Assembly (NCBI GenBank): GCA_910587335.1
Contig: CAJUMG010000002.1
Span: 113,678-177,677, forward strand
Length of the DNA stretch: 64,000 nt
Direction: 5' to 3'
Source of the DNA: an uncultured Oscillospiraceae bacterium
GTDB lineage: Bacteria > Bacillota > Clostridia > Oscillospirales > Ruminococcaceae
Part shown: piece after piece, positions 53,022-61,507 of the stretch
Numbering within the stretch: the first letter of the stretch is position 1
How the letters are laid out: each line of letters starts with the position of its first letter
The notes under the pieces: generated by a model
Told to the model about the DNA's origin: nothing
The model's database searches: none
The model's input: the letters and a program-made list of their open reading frames with translations, nothing else
Position numbers and translations under genes: made by a program

Positions 53022-53573
53022 TCATCCTACCGGAAGATTGCCCGGCTGAAACAGCGGCATAGAGGATTCCTCCGGCTCCTCGCCCGGCGGTACTGCCTGC
53101 CAGCACAGCCGCCGAAGCGGCGCGTCTTCGCGTCCATCCCGGTAACGCTCGGTAATATCCAGCTGAATAAACAGCTGCCAGCCATCCGCTTGGCGAAAAG
53201 CGTAGGAAAGAATCCAAACCCCTTCCGGCGAAATTCGGAAAGAAGGGTCACTGTCCCAGGAGGAGGGTCTGGCAAATGTCTCCAGCGCTTCTTCCAGCTG
53301 TTCCCGCAAAACCGTTTCGTCCACGCCCTGTGCCGGACGAGCCTCCCGCAAAACCGCCGCCAGATCCGCCACCAACTCTTCCCCCGCGCTGTCTAACGCG
53401 TAGTAAGAGGCGACCGCGTCGGCGGTTTTGCGGCTGAGCCGGTAATCCGCATGGGCGGACACCAAACTTAAGGTGGCAAAGGTGGTCAGGCACAGCACCA
53501 CAAAAACCACCAGGATCGACGAGGAACCGATGCTGATGCCAAAGCTGCGTTTTTTCTTTTTCATGGCCGGCAC
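53022..53573 (-). CDS. Pilus-cluster membrane protein with long periplasmic-side domain
   Basis: A 183-residue protein: a basic start (KKKKRS), one hydrophobic helix (SILVVFVVLCLTTFATLSLV, about 18-37), then an external domain with AVASYYALDSAGEELVADLA. This resembles minor pilus-associated proteins with a pilin-like N-terminal helix but lacks a clear prepilin peptidase site. The GTG at 53573 is used; an ATG three codons later is the alternative. It lies 13 bp upstream of pilT. Its role is inferred from position. Confidence 0.7.
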   Translation of the reverse strand: MPAMKKKKRSFGISIGSSSILVVFVVLCLTTFATLSLVSAHADYRLSRKTADAVASYYALDSAGEELVADLAAVLREARPAQGVDETVLREQLEEALETFARPSSWDSDPSFRISPEGVWILSYAFRQADGWQLFIQLDITERYRDGREDAPLRRLCWQAVPPGEEPEESSMPLFQPGNLPVG

Positions 53574-53603
53574 ACGCCCTTTCCTAATCAGTCAAACCGG
53601 GAT

Positions 53604-54071
53604 TTACCCCGGATATTTTTCCACCGGGATGCTGAAAATCTCCCCTTTTTCGCTCCAGGCGATCACCAGCGCACCCAGACAGTCCCGTTTTATCGGCGGC
53701 GGCGCCTCTACCCCGGTCCCATCGGGCAGATCCATCCTCTGCCCGCCAAAAAGGATGCTTACCGTGTAGACAGCGTTTCCCTCGCCGGTGCGGACCCAGT
53801 CCTTGTCAAAATACAGGTCCAGCCGCTCCTCTAACACATGGGCGCTCAGCCGGTCCGCCAGCTGGTCTTTGTCCCCGTCCACAGCCTTAAACCATTCCGC
53901 CGCCGATTGGGTCTCCCGGACCGCGGCGGTCAAATCGCTTCCAGCAGTGCTGGTCAGGTGGGCTTTGACAAACAGATTCATACAAATGGCGCTGGTCACC
54001 GCGAAAAATAAAATAACGATCATAAGCTCCAGCAAAAACAGACCGGAGCGGGATGTTCTTTGAACAGCCAT
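53604..54071 (-). CDS. Type IV pilin-like protein
   Basis: A 155-residue protein with a type III signal: SGLFLLELMIVILFFAV, in which prepilin peptidase would cut after the Gly, leaving a Glu at mature position 5 and a long hydrophobic helix. The remaining globular part (about 35-155) would be displayed outside. The leader is short and basic (MAVQRTSR). It could be a major or minor pilin; no other full pilin candidate is present in the cluster. Confidence 0.82.
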   Translation of the reverse strand: MAVQRTSRSGLFLLELMIVILFFAVTSAICMNLFVKAHLTSTAGSDLTAAVRETQSAAEWFKAVDGDKDQLADRLSAHVLEERLDLYFDKDWVRTGEGNAVYTVSILFGGQRMDLPDGTGVEAPPPIKRDCLGALVIAWSEKGEIFSIPVEKYPG

Positions 54072-54091
54072 GACTTGCGCCTCCTTTCCCC

Positions 54092-54577
54092 TTATTCCTC
54101 ACACCGCAGAAAAACCGTTGCCTGGCGGCTCTCCCCGTCGGTTCCCACAGCGGTCAGCGTTAGCATGGAACCGTCCTTCTGGACCGAAAGCCCCTGCTGC
54201 TCCTTAATGGGCTGCCCGTCGGTGGGCTTTACCTCCACGCCCTGGGCCACAAAAACCTCTCGCAGATAACCGCCGTAAACATAGATCCAGGTTTCATAGG
54301 TCTTTTCGTCCACCGTTTGGGAGAGCACCAGGGCGGGACTGCCGTCCACCTGGCCGATCTGTACCGCGCCGGCCCGGTCGTTTTGCCGGATCTTCTGCAC
54401 CACATAGGTCAGGGAGGTTCGGCCGTCGTAGTTCTGGTCCATGCGGCGCACCGTCTGCCGGTACACATTAGCGCCGGTGACCACAACGGTCAGCGCCGAA
54501 GCGGCAAACACGCAAAAAAGCGCCAGTGTAAACAAAAAATCGACTACGTGATCCTTTTGCGTCCGAAACCGATTCAT
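54092..54577 (-). CDS. DUF4860-like pilus-cluster protein
   Basis: A 161-residue protein with one N-terminal helix (HVVDFLFTLALFCVFAASAL, about 10-29) and an external domain with NYDGRTSLTYVVQKIRQND and an immunoglobulin-like strand pattern ending VFLRCEE. It resembles the DUF4860 family found next to Gram-positive type IV pilus genes. It lacks a canonical prepilin site. AAAGGGG precedes the ATG. Confidence 0.7.
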   Translation of the reverse strand: MNRFRTQKDHVVDFLFTLALFCVFAASALTVVVTGANVYRQTVRRMDQNYDGRTSLTYVVQKIRQNDRAGAVQIGQVDGSPALVLSQTVDEKTYETWIYVYGGYLREVFVAQGVEVKPTDGQPIKEQQGLSVQKDGSMLTLTAVGTDGESRQATVFLRCEE

Positions 54578-54602
54578 GCCCTAAAGCCCCTTTCCCAATG
54601 TT

Positions 54603-54947
54603 TTATTTCTGTTCCCCATTTTCCGCCGGGAATACAGCGATTTCCGGCAGCAGATTTTGCCCCAGGCGCTGGTAGTGGATCACATACCGGTCGCTATCCA
54701 CCGCCAGACCATAATTTTCCCTGAGATATTCGATATTGGCCGGATACCGGCCCTCTATAGTGTAGCACTGGACCGCCGCCCGGCGCACCGCCTGTTCGGC
54801 AAAGCGGAGCTGCTGATCCTCCGCCGTTTTGGAAATGCTTTGGATGCCAAAGTTAAACAAAAGAATAAACAGCAAAAACGAGGCAATGGGCAAAGCCAGA
54901 TCCCCGAGCATAGAGCGATCCTTTTTTCGTTTCCCATTTTGGTTCAT
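54603..54947 (-). CDS. Small pilus-cluster membrane protein (114 aa)
   Basis: A basic, charged start (MNQNGKRKKDRSM) precedes one hydrophobic helix (DLALPIASFLLFILLFNFGI, about 16-35). A short external domain follows with QAVRRAAVQCYTIEGRYPAN, a sequence reminiscent of the start of pilin globular domains (alpha helix then YP). It is probably a minor pilin-like component; this is inferred from sequence style and position. Confidence 0.68.
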   Translation of the reverse strand: MNQNGKRKKDRSMLGDLALPIASFLLFILLFNFGIQSISKTAEDQQLRFAEQAVRRAAVQCYTIEGRYPANIEYLRENYGLAVDSDRYVIHYQRLGQNLLPEIAVFPAENGEQK

Positions 54948-54975
54948 GCAAAACGCTCCTTCCCGCGGCCGGCTG

Positions 54976-56034
54976 TCAGCCGATACTGCTCATAATGCCC
55001 ATCAAAGGCAGCATGACCGAAAGCAAAATCATCCCGACGACAATGGACAGAATCGCCACCAGCGTCGGCTCCAGGATTCCCAAAAGCTTGCCGATGGTCT
55101 CGTCGATTTCCTCTTCGTACTGCTGGGCAATTTTCTGCATCACCGCGTCCACCGAACCGGTTTTAAAGCCGACGGTGATCATCCGCGCGTAAACGCCGGT
55201 AAACAGCTGCACCTGTGCCAGTGCGTCGGCAAAGGAGGCGCCTTCGGCCATTTTTTCCCGCATCAGTCGGACCTTTTCCTGTGTTTTTCCGTCCTCAATC
55301 AGCCCAGCGGCCATGTCCAACGACTGGTCAACGTCCAGGCCGCTGGAAAGCATCATCGACATAGCGGAGGCAAACCGCGCTGCCGCAATTTTGGCCGTTA
55401 TGCGTCGGGTGGCAAAAAAGCTCCCGGACAGCCGGGACAGAAACGCCCGTCCCCCTGCTGTCTGCCGCAGGACCACCCAAACGATTGCAAGCGCGAGAAT
55501 CACACCTACAATCACCGCCGAATAGTGTCCAAGGCCGGCGCCAAAGTTCATAATACCCTGGGCAAAGGCGGACATCTCGCTGCCCAGCTGCCGGAACACC
55601 TGGTTGAAGATGGGCAGAACGCTGCCGATCAAAATGCCGATGACCACCGCCATCACGCAGATCATCACCGCCGGATAGGTCACCGCGCTTTTTATGCTGC
55701 GGCTGATGGCCTGACCCCGCTCGTAATAGGCGGCCAGCGAATCCAGCACCTCGTCCAGCCGACCGGACTGCTCGCCGATGGCAGTCATGTCCAGAAGGTA
55801 TTTGGGGAACCGGCCGGTCTCGGCCAGGCTCTCCTGCAACGGAGCGCCTTCCTCTAACCTCTCCAGGATAGACGAAAGCAGCTCCTTTGTCCGGATGCTC
55901 CCGGCATCCTCTAACATAATCGAGATACCCTCCTGGGCCGGAATCCCCGCCTTGATGATCAAGGCCAGCTGCGCACAGAAAGCCGAGAGCTCGCTGGCGG
56001 AAAGAATGCCCTTGGTAGAATCTTTCGCGGCCAT
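54976..56034 (-). CDS. pilC: Type II secretion/type IV pilus inner-membrane platform protein (PilC/GspF family)
   Basis: Inner-membrane platform of the pilus machine (352 residues). Two T2SSF domains are visible: the first around FCAQLALIIKAGIPAQEGISIM with three following helices, the second around RFASAMSMMLSSGLDVDQSL with the last helix near the C terminus (LSIVVGMILLSVMLPLMGI). The ATG at 56034 follows GAGGAG at 7 bases; an earlier in-frame ATG is less likely. It lies 19 bp downstream of the transglutaminase gene. Confidence 0.9.
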   Translation of the reverse strand: MAAKDSTKGILSASELSAFCAQLALIIKAGIPAQEGISIMLEDAGSIRTKELLSSILERLEEGAPLQESLAETGRFPKYLLDMTAIGEQSGRLDEVLDSLAAYYERGQAISRSIKSAVTYPAVMICVMAVVIGILIGSVLPIFNQVFRQLGSEMSAFAQGIMNFGAGLGHYSAVIVGVILALAIVWVVLRQTAGGRAFLSRLSGSFFATRRITAKIAAARFASAMSMMLSSGLDVDQSLDMAAGLIEDGKTQEKVRLMREKMAEGASFADALAQVQLFTGVYARMITVGFKTGSVDAVMQKIAQQYEEEIDETIGKLLGILEPTLVAILSIVVGMILLSVMLPLMGIMSSIG

Positions 56035-56053
56035 TTTCTCACTCCTCACACAT

Positions 56054-57241
56054 TTAATATACATACATGGCGTTATAGTTGCTTCCGTCGCCAATATAGT
56101 TCATAATATCGCCGCTTTCATTTCCGCTGGAGGCAAAGGTTGGGTCCATCCGCACCCAGGACTGTCCATCGAAATAGATGATGCCGTTGACCCAGCCGAT
56201 ATCGGTGATGTAGGTGCTGATCCAGGCGTGGTAGATCGGTCCGGCATAACCCACCACCAGCTTGGTGGGGATGTTCTGGGTCCGGAGCATGGCAGTCATC
56301 ACCGCCGCATAGTCAAAGCAGATGCCGGTACCGCTGTTCAAAATGGTATCCACATTGGGCAGATAACCAAAGGAGACAGTCTCCGCCTTATTAAAATCAT
56401 AGGTGATGTTGTGGATGACATAGTTATAGATGTTCTCCACCACCTCCAGGTCATTGGCGGCGGTGCTGGCCAGCCGCGCACCCTTGGAAACGGTCTGGCA
56501 GCCATCGTAAAAATTCACATACTGATTGGGATATAAAAAGGGAAGAACGCTGCTGCGAAGATTGGCGCTTATATACTGGCCCATCACCAGGGCATACTGA
56601 TTGTCGTAAACATTTTCAAATACATTGACTGTATAGCCGCCGCTTCCCTGGGACAGAGGGAACACATCGTAAACACCGCTGCTGCGCAGTCCGTAGGTGT
56701 AGGTACTGCCGCCATCCCGGGTAAGCTGTACCCGAATCTTGGACACGTCCCCGTCATACCGCACCATGATATAGCCCTCGCTGGCGTTGGAAGCGTCGAT
56801 CTGGGCGCCTCCGCCGGAATAGACCACCGTTCCGCTGGCCGATGGGGTCAACACGGTGTAGGTCCCGTCGGACTCGGCGGGCCTTGCAGTCTCTTCCTGG
56901 GCCAGCGATGTTTGAAAGGATGCCACCGGCGGGGTGGATTGATCATCCTGTCTGTTGGAATTTTCTTCCACTGATGACGAATCTCCAGAACTTTCCAAAA
57001 ATGACTGATTGTCAATCTTTTCCAGTTCTGACGAATTCCCAAAATCATCCAAGAATGACGAATTGGAAGAAGAATCCAATTTTGACGAATTCCCAACACT
57101 TTCCAATGATGACCAATTAGAAGAATCTCCCAATTCCTGGGAGACAGACTGCTCTGCACAGCTGCAAAGGGCAAACGGCAGCGCACCGCACAGGAGCAGC
57201 GCCGCAAGACGGCGGCGTAAATGATTTGGCACCTTTTTCAC
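56054..57241 (-). CDS. Transglutaminase-like lipoprotein with Ser/Asn-rich repeat region
   Basis: A 395-residue secreted lipoprotein. The signal (MKKVPNHLRRRLAALLLCGA) ends in a lipobox LCSC at about 24-27. Next comes a low-complexity stretch of about 60 residues built from degenerate repeats such as GNSSELE and SGDSSSVE. The C-terminal third has the transglutaminase/protease core: GTGICFDYAA (Cys near 308), IYHAWIS (His near 336) and DPTF (Asp near 364). The fold may crosslink or cleave proteins on the cell surface. It sits between the sortase and pilC genes, so a role in pilus or surface attachment is plausible but unproven. Confidence 0.88.
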   Translation of the reverse strand: MKKVPNHLRRRLAALLLCGALPFALCSCAEQSVSQELGDSSNWSSLESVGNSSKLDSSSNSSFLDDFGNSSELEKIDNQSFLESSGDSSSVEENSNRQDDQSTPPVASFQTSLAQEETARPAESDGTYTVLTPSASGTVVYSGGGAQIDASNASEGYIMVRYDGDVSKIRVQLTRDGGSTYTYGLRSSGVYDVFPLSQGSGGYTVNVFENVYDNQYALVMGQYISANLRSSVLPFLYPNQYVNFYDGCQTVSKGARLASTAANDLEVVENIYNYVIHNITYDFNKAETVSFGYLPNVDTILNSGTGICFDYAAVMTAMLRTQNIPTKLVVGYAGPIYHAWISTYITDIGWVNGIIYFDGQSWVRMDPTFASSGNESGDIMNYIGDGSNYNAMYVY

Positions 57242-57261
57242 CTCTTTTCACAGTAAACAGC

Positions 57262-57972
57262 CTAGCGGGACGCAAAAACCTCTGCGTCCATCCTAGCGGC
57301 AAAGATTACCTGATCATCCAGCTCCCAAACATCCACCAGCCGCCCGGTCACCACAATGCGGTTGATAAAGGTGCCGATGGGGTCACAGGAGGTTAGGGTC
57401 AGGCAGGGATATTCCTTACAGGCGATGGGGTCCCAGTTGTCCACCTGAATGATCTCGGTGGATTCATATAGGTAGACGTAAACCTTCTCTTTATATAATA
57501 GGTATAGTAAGTCCCCGTCGGACAGACGGTCGATGTAGTAAAACTCCGCCGCCTCCACATCCCGGTGGCCGGCAATGCTCACATTGGCGTTTGTGTCCGG
57601 CGCGGGCAGCTGGGAATATTCATATAATCCGGGACCGGATCGCAGAGAATCGGCGTCCACACCATTTTGCACCAGCACATCCTGGGCCAAAATGGGAATG
57701 AGCAGCCGAAGGTCCCCGCTTTGGTAGTCCTCCCGGTCGGTGGTCACCACCAGTTTTTCTACCGGATAGGTCCGGCGAACCATGGAAATGTTCCATCCGT
57801 CCAGGGAAAGGGAGGATAGATCAACCCCCACCTCCGGCGGCGGCGCCTCGGGTCCGCGCATCATCCAAAGACCACAGGCAAGCAAAATGAGTCCTGCCAC
57901 TGCAAGAACCAGTGAGATAGCCCGGCTTCGGGTCAGTCCCCGTTCCTCTCCGGCCGGCCGATTGGTTTTCAT
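57262..57972 (-). CDS. Sortase family transpeptidase
   Basis: A 236-residue membrane-anchored cysteine transpeptidase. One hydrophobic helix near the N terminus (about 16-36) precedes the sortase barrel with the catalytic His in SIAGHRD (about 134), Cys in TLTSCDPIG (about 195) and Arg in NRIVV (about 203). No LPxTG-type substrate is evident in this window. The ATG at 57972 follows GGAGG at 9 bases. It is the first gene of the pilus-like operon and is divergent from the BTAD regulator. Confidence 0.9.
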   Translation of the reverse strand: MKTNRPAGEERGLTRSRAISLVLAVAGLILLACGLWMMRGPEAPPPEVGVDLSSLSLDGWNISMVRRTYPVEKLVVTTDREDYQSGDLRLLIPILAQDVLVQNGVDADSLRSGPGLYEYSQLPAPDTNANVSIAGHRDVEAAEFYYIDRLSDGDLLYLLYKEKVYVYLYESTEIIQVDNWDPIACKEYPCLTLTSCDPIGTFINRIVVTGRLVDVWELDDQVIFAARMDAEVFASR

Positions 57973-58195
57973 CACAGAAAGCCTCCAAAAAGGGGATGAC
58001 TCCCCCAAATTTTAGACATAACCATTATAAACGATCTCATGGGAAAAAGAAAGTCCCCCGTTTTTATAATATATACCTATTATAATATAGATAGCGCTGA
58101 GCCTTTCTTTGCAATTTTATCAGATAGCACTTGAATTTGCTGCCGATTATGGTATGATAGCATTGAGACTTTATATAAAAAAGGGGGGAAGCGCA
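57973..58195. promoter_or_regulatory. Divergent AT-rich control region between the sortase operon and the BTAD regulator
   Basis: The 223-bp region carries several -10-like hexamers. TATAAT on the minus strand faces the sortase. TATGAT (58153-58158), with TTGAAT about 16 bp upstream, faces the regulator. A TATAATATATA...TATTATAATATA tract around 58065-58093 is nearly self-repeating and could bind the regulator. No classical operator is identified. Confidence 0.5.
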
Positions 58196-59455
58196 ATGAC
58201 CTTCAATGAATCAGCTGTTTCGGATGTGGGTGGGCAGGAAGGTGTTATCCGCGTTTCGATGCTCGGCGAATTCCGGCTCCAATCCGGCGGCCAGCAGGTG
58301 TGCGAAAGCCGTAATCGGGCACGGCTTTTGTGGAACCTTTTGGAATATCTTGTGGCCTTTCGCCATCGAGACGTTCCGCAGGATGAGCTGATCGGCGTTC
58401 TCTGGCACGATAGTGAGATTGATAATCCCTTTGGCGCGTTAAAGAATCTGGTCTACCGTATCCGGGTGGTGCTGTCCTCCCAGGGGATTCCCCAGGCAAA
58501 AAAGATGATTTTGTGCCGGCGGGGAGCATATGCTTGGAATAATAGCCTTCCCACCGTGGTGGATGCAGAGGAGTTCGAGCGGCTTATACAAAAGGCGGAG
58601 GGAAAGGACGTTCACCCTCAGGAGCAGTTGGACCTGTGCCTGAAGGCCCTCTCCTGCTACAAAGGGGATTTTTTGCCCAAATCCGCCTCTGAGGAATGGG
58701 TGATACCGCTTTCCACCTACTACCGCGGCCTATATGTAAAGTGTGTGGAAAAAACAGCGCAGCTTTTGACCAAGGTGGGCCGCTATCAGGAAATTGTGGA
58801 CATCGCCCAACAGGCCATTGTCGTTGATCAGTTCGAGGAAGCTTTTCACCGCGTGCTGCTCTGCGCACTGACCGCCATGGGCAGCTATCAACGGGCGATG
58901 GCCCATTACGAGCATATCTGCGGGCTGTTTTATCGGGAATTAGGGGTAAAGCCCTCGGAAGAGCTGCAGGAATTGTATCAGGACCTAGTCCAAAACACGC
59001 TGCAAGCTGAAACGAATCTGGAGACTGTCAAGGAGGAGCTACAGGAAACCTCTTTGAAGCAAGGGGTTTTTTTCTGCGAATACGAGGTATTCAAAAACAT
59101 CTATCAGCTGCAAGCAAGGGTCGCCGAACGCACGGGACAATCGGTTTTTCTACTGCTTCTCACCGCCTGCGGCACCGATGGAGAGCCGTTATCCCCCAAG
59201 GCTTTAAGCAGTGGGATGGATCAGCTACAGAGCTGTCTTTTGCGCAGCCTGCGCCGTAGCGATGTGGCGTCCCGGTGCAGCGCCACCCAGTTTGTGGTTA
59301 TGCTTTCCGCCTTGTCCGCGGAAAACGGCCTGATGGTGCAGCAGCGTATTGTCAGCCGGTTCACAAAGGAAAATCCCCGATCGGCAATCTGTATTCGGTC
59401 TAAGCTTCAGGCGATGGAGGCATGGAGCGGGGCCGGCCGGACACCTGTCAGCTGA
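58196..59455 (+). CDS. BTAD-domain transcriptional regulator with degenerate GGDEF-like C-terminal domain
   Basis: A 419-residue regulator. The N-terminal OmpR-like winged helix (IRVSMLGEFRLQSGGQQVC, then RARLLWNLLEYLV, about 18-110) is followed by a BTAD helical-repeat domain (about 115-270). The last 120 residues resemble a GGDEF fold: LRRSDVASRCSATQFVVML sits where RxDxxxRxGGDEFxxLL would be. The signature is replaced by CSATQF, so cyclase activity is unlikely. It may bind a nucleotide or be a vestigial sensor. ATG at 58196 after AGGGGGG. Divergent from the pilus-sortase operon, which it probably controls. Confidence 0.85.
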   Translation: MTFNESAVSDVGGQEGVIRVSMLGEFRLQSGGQQVCESRNRARLLWNLLEYLVAFRHRDVPQDELIGVLWHDSEIDNPFGALKNLVYRIRVVLSSQGIPQAKKMILCRRGAYAWNNSLPTVVDAEEFERLIQKAEGKDVHPQEQLDLCLKALSCYKGDFLPKSASEEWVIPLSTYYRGLYVKCVEKTAQLLTKVGRYQEIVDIAQQAIVVDQFEEAFHRVLLCALTAMGSYQRAMAHYEHICGLFYRELGVKPSEELQELYQDLVQNTLQAETNLETVKEELQETSLKQGVFFCEYEVFKNIYQLQARVAERTGQSVFLLLLTACGTDGEPLSPKALSSGMDQLQSCLLRSLRRSDVASRCSATQFVVMLSALSAENGLMVQQRIVSRFTKENPRSAICIRSKLQAMEAWSGAGRTPVS

Positions 59456-59532
59456 CAGACCTTTATCACGGCAAAAATCCATCCTTTCTGTTCGCCGCAT
59501 CGGGAAGATTCTATCCAGTGAAAAAGCATAGA

Positions 59533-59570
59533 AAAATCCCCCTGTTTTTTCACAGAAAGCAGGGGGATTT
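59533..59570. terminator. Bidirectional terminator after the BTAD regulator
   Basis: AAATCCCCCTG pairs with CAGGGGGATTT over a 16-base loop. A-rich on the left, T/G on the right; it lies between convergent genes. Confidence 0.8.
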
Positions 59571-59632
59571 GTTGGAAAAACACCATTGTTTCGGCTAAAG
59601 TTCAGCAAAAAATACATCCTTCCGGCGTGGGA

Positions 59633-60148
59633 TTACAGCAGACCGCACTGACGGTAGATTTCCTGGATGCAGGGACCTTTCATCGCCATATACCCATCAA
59701 TATCCTGGGGAAAACGGGCCGCCGCCATCCGCTTGATTTGGCTGTACCGGTCGGCCTGGTCCGGGTGGGTCCGCAGATAATCCCGAAAGGTCAGGTGGCG
59801 GCGCAGCTCCGGGGAGTCTGGCGGGCAGACATACAGATGATGGGCCATCAGCTCCGGTTTATCCCGATAGCCAAAGGCCTCTCGCTGGGGAATGCCCAGG
59901 TCCCCTTCGTGATAATAGCCCAGCCGCTCCAGCCCTTGTTTGACCAGGGGAAAGCAGTCGGGGCTTTGCAGCATCAGGTCCAGGTCGATGATCGGTTTCG
60001 CCCATAGCCCTTCTACCGAGGTACTTCCCACATGCTCGACCGCTGCCAGCCAGGGGGACAGCTCCCGCAGAAGGGGCGCTTTGATCTTTTCAAAAGCTTT
60101 CTTCCACCCGGGGTCATAGGGCAGGACGGTTACCGCTTGGGTCCGCAT
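59633..60148 (-). CDS. GrpB family protein
   Basis: A 171-residue protein of the GrpB family (nucleotidyltransferase-like fold, UPF0157). VTVLPYDPGWKKAFEKIK near the start, VEHVGSTSVEGLWAKPIIDLDLML (GS plus the DxD-type acidic pair, shown in two parts here: VGSTSVEGL and DLDLML), then GYRD and RDYLRTHPDQADRYSQIK are typical. Function unknown; some members resemble coenzyme A-synthesis kinases only loosely. AAAGGAG precedes the ATG. It converges with the BTAD regulator. Confidence 0.85.
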   Translation of the reverse strand: MRTQAVTVLPYDPGWKKAFEKIKAPLLRELSPWLAAVEHVGSTSVEGLWAKPIIDLDLMLQSPDCFPLVKQGLERLGYYHEGDLGIPQREAFGYRDKPELMAHHLYVCPPDSPELRRHLTFRDYLRTHPDQADRYSQIKRMAAARFPQDIDGYMAMKGPCIQEIYRQCGLL

Positions 60149-60277
60149 AAAAACACTCCTTTTCTGGGTTACATGATTTTAGGCTGCATCTTCCAAATCT
60201 CTATTATTATACGGTCGTTTTGTTCCAAAGACAAGCGGTTCCGCTGGTGGGATCACCGAAAAAAGGAGGAAGCTTTG

Positions 60278-60964
60278 TTGAAGTCTTACGATTTTTTGCT
60301 GTTCGACGCGGACGGAACCTTGCTGGACTTTGATCTGTGCGAAAAAAAGGCGCTGGAGGAAACTCTCTCCCACTACGGGATAGCCGCTGACCGGGAAACT
60401 CTTTGTCAGTACCATCGGATCAACGCCGCTTTGTGGGAGCAGTTTAATCGCGGGGAGATCGACCGGCCGCGGCTTTTATATCGCCGGTTCGCCCAGCTAT
60501 GCCAATGGCTGGACCGGCAGGAGGACCCGGGGCAGATGAACCGCTTTTACATGGAACAGCTGAGCCGACACGCGGACCTGCTGGAAGAATCGGCGGAGGT
60601 TTGCAATATTCTTTCCCAAAAATACAAATTGTATATCATCACCAACGGGGCCAGCCTGACCCAACATGGCCGATTTGCGGTTTGCCCGCTGACGCCGTTG
60701 TTCCAGCAGATTTTTATCTCGGAGGACATGGGGGTGCAAAAGCCCCAGAAAGCGTATTTCGACGCGGTGGCCGCCGCGATTCCCCAGTTTGACCCGGCTT
60801 TGGCGCTGGTGATCGGCGATTCTTTGTCCTCGGACATGCTGGGCGCTTACAACGCGGGAATCGACAGCTGCTGGTACAACCCTTTGGGAACGGAAAATCG
60901 GTCGGGTGTTCCCTGCACCTATGAAATTCGGCGGCTGCGGGAGCTTTTGTCCCTTTTGCCGTGA
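60278..60964 (+). CDS. yjjG: YjjG-type HAD hydrolase (noncanonical pyrimidine nucleotidase)
   Basis: A 228-residue HAD-superfamily phosphatase; family members remove phosphate from damaged or noncanonical pyrimidine nucleotides. The nucleophile motif is LLFDADGTLLDFD (about 8-20, acids at the two Asp positions), motif II is ITNGASLTQHGR, the Lys lies in VQKPQKAYFDAV, and the last motif is VIGDSLSSDMLGA. The YjjG group is recognised from the LTQHGR-type motif II and the length. The TTG start follows AGGAGG at 8 bases; a longer open frame upstream lacks a site. Confidence 0.88.
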   Translation: MKSYDFLLFDADGTLLDFDLCEKKALEETLSHYGIAADRETLCQYHRINAALWEQFNRGEIDRPRLLYRRFAQLCQWLDRQEDPGQMNRFYMEQLSRHADLLEESAEVCNILSQKYKLYIITNGASLTQHGRFAVCPLTPLFQQIFISEDMGVQKPQKAYFDAVAAAIPQFDPALALVIGDSLSSDMLGAYNAGIDSCWYNPLGTENRSGVPCTYEIRRLRELLSLLP

Positions 60965-61090
60965 CGGTTTTCGGTCTGCCAGCGGACGGCGCACCATCTA
61001 AAAGGAAAAGCCTTGGGGGTGCGATTTTCGGCAAAAAAAGAGCACTTAGGGATTATTGGGAAAAAATTTGGGAAAAATCCTTTTAGGCGG

Positions 61091-61119
61091 TTGACAGATA
61101 GGCAAAATCCTGTTATAAT
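61091..61119 (+). promoter_or_regulatory. Promoter for tRNA-Lys
   Basis: TTGACA (61091-61096) and TATAAT (61114-61119) separated by exactly 17 bp, 21 bp before the tRNA 5' end. Confidence 0.93.
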
Positions 61120-61140
61120 GGACAAGCGCTAAAATAGAAT

Positions 61141-61216
61141 GAACCACTAGCTCAGTTGGCAGAGCATTTGACTTTTAATCAAAGGGTCCGGGGTTCGAAT
61201 CCCCGGTGGTTCACCA
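61141..61216 (+). tRNA. tRNA-Lys (anticodon TTT)
   Basis: A complete cloverleaf can be drawn. The acceptor arms are GAACCAC (61141-61147) and GTGGTTC, with D-arm GCTC/GAGC. The anticodon arm is TTTGA-CTTTTAA-TCAAA with anticodon TTT, the T-arm is CGGGG-TTCGAAT-CCCCG, and discriminator A is followed by an encoded CCA. It is a single gene, flanked by its own promoter and a terminator at 61220. Confidence 0.98.
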
Positions 61217-61219
61217 GGA

Positions 61220-61253
61220 AACAGCTACTCCTATTGGGGTAGCTGTTTTTTTG
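61220..61253 (+). terminator. Terminator after tRNA-Lys
   Basis: ACAGCTAC pairs with GTAGCTGT (with flanking CC/GG) and is followed by a seven-T run. A second GC-rich hairpin (around 61305-61343, arms ACCTCGCTCGATC and GATCGGGCGGGGT) follows. Confidence 0.9.
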
Positions 61254-61470
61254 TGCTATCAGGGGATTTTATAAGGGAACGGCCGCTCCTGTAGCCCATT
61301 AAAAAAACCTCGCTCGATCGATGATCGGGCGGGGTCTTTTGCAAATGACTATCCGTTTTATAGAAAAAATATTAAATCTTTATACAAAACCGCCGAAATT
61401 TTGGCGTTTTTCACATAATATTATATTGGTATAGTATTTATTATGTTTACGTTGCTCCTTAAACTTAAAG

Positions 61471-61486
61471 ACGATAAAACTATCGT
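61471..61486 (+). promoter_or_regulatory. Palindrome before the XRE regulator gene, candidate autoregulatory operator
   Basis: ACGATA-AAAC-TATCGT is a perfect hyphenated palindrome ending 6 bases before the GAAAGGAG ribosome binding site of the XRE gene. The placement suggests repression of the gene by its own product. The preceding 100 bp are AT-rich with TATATT-type -10 candidates. Confidence 0.55.
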
Positions 61487-61507
61487 ATAAGAAAGGAGAA
61501 ACGCATT

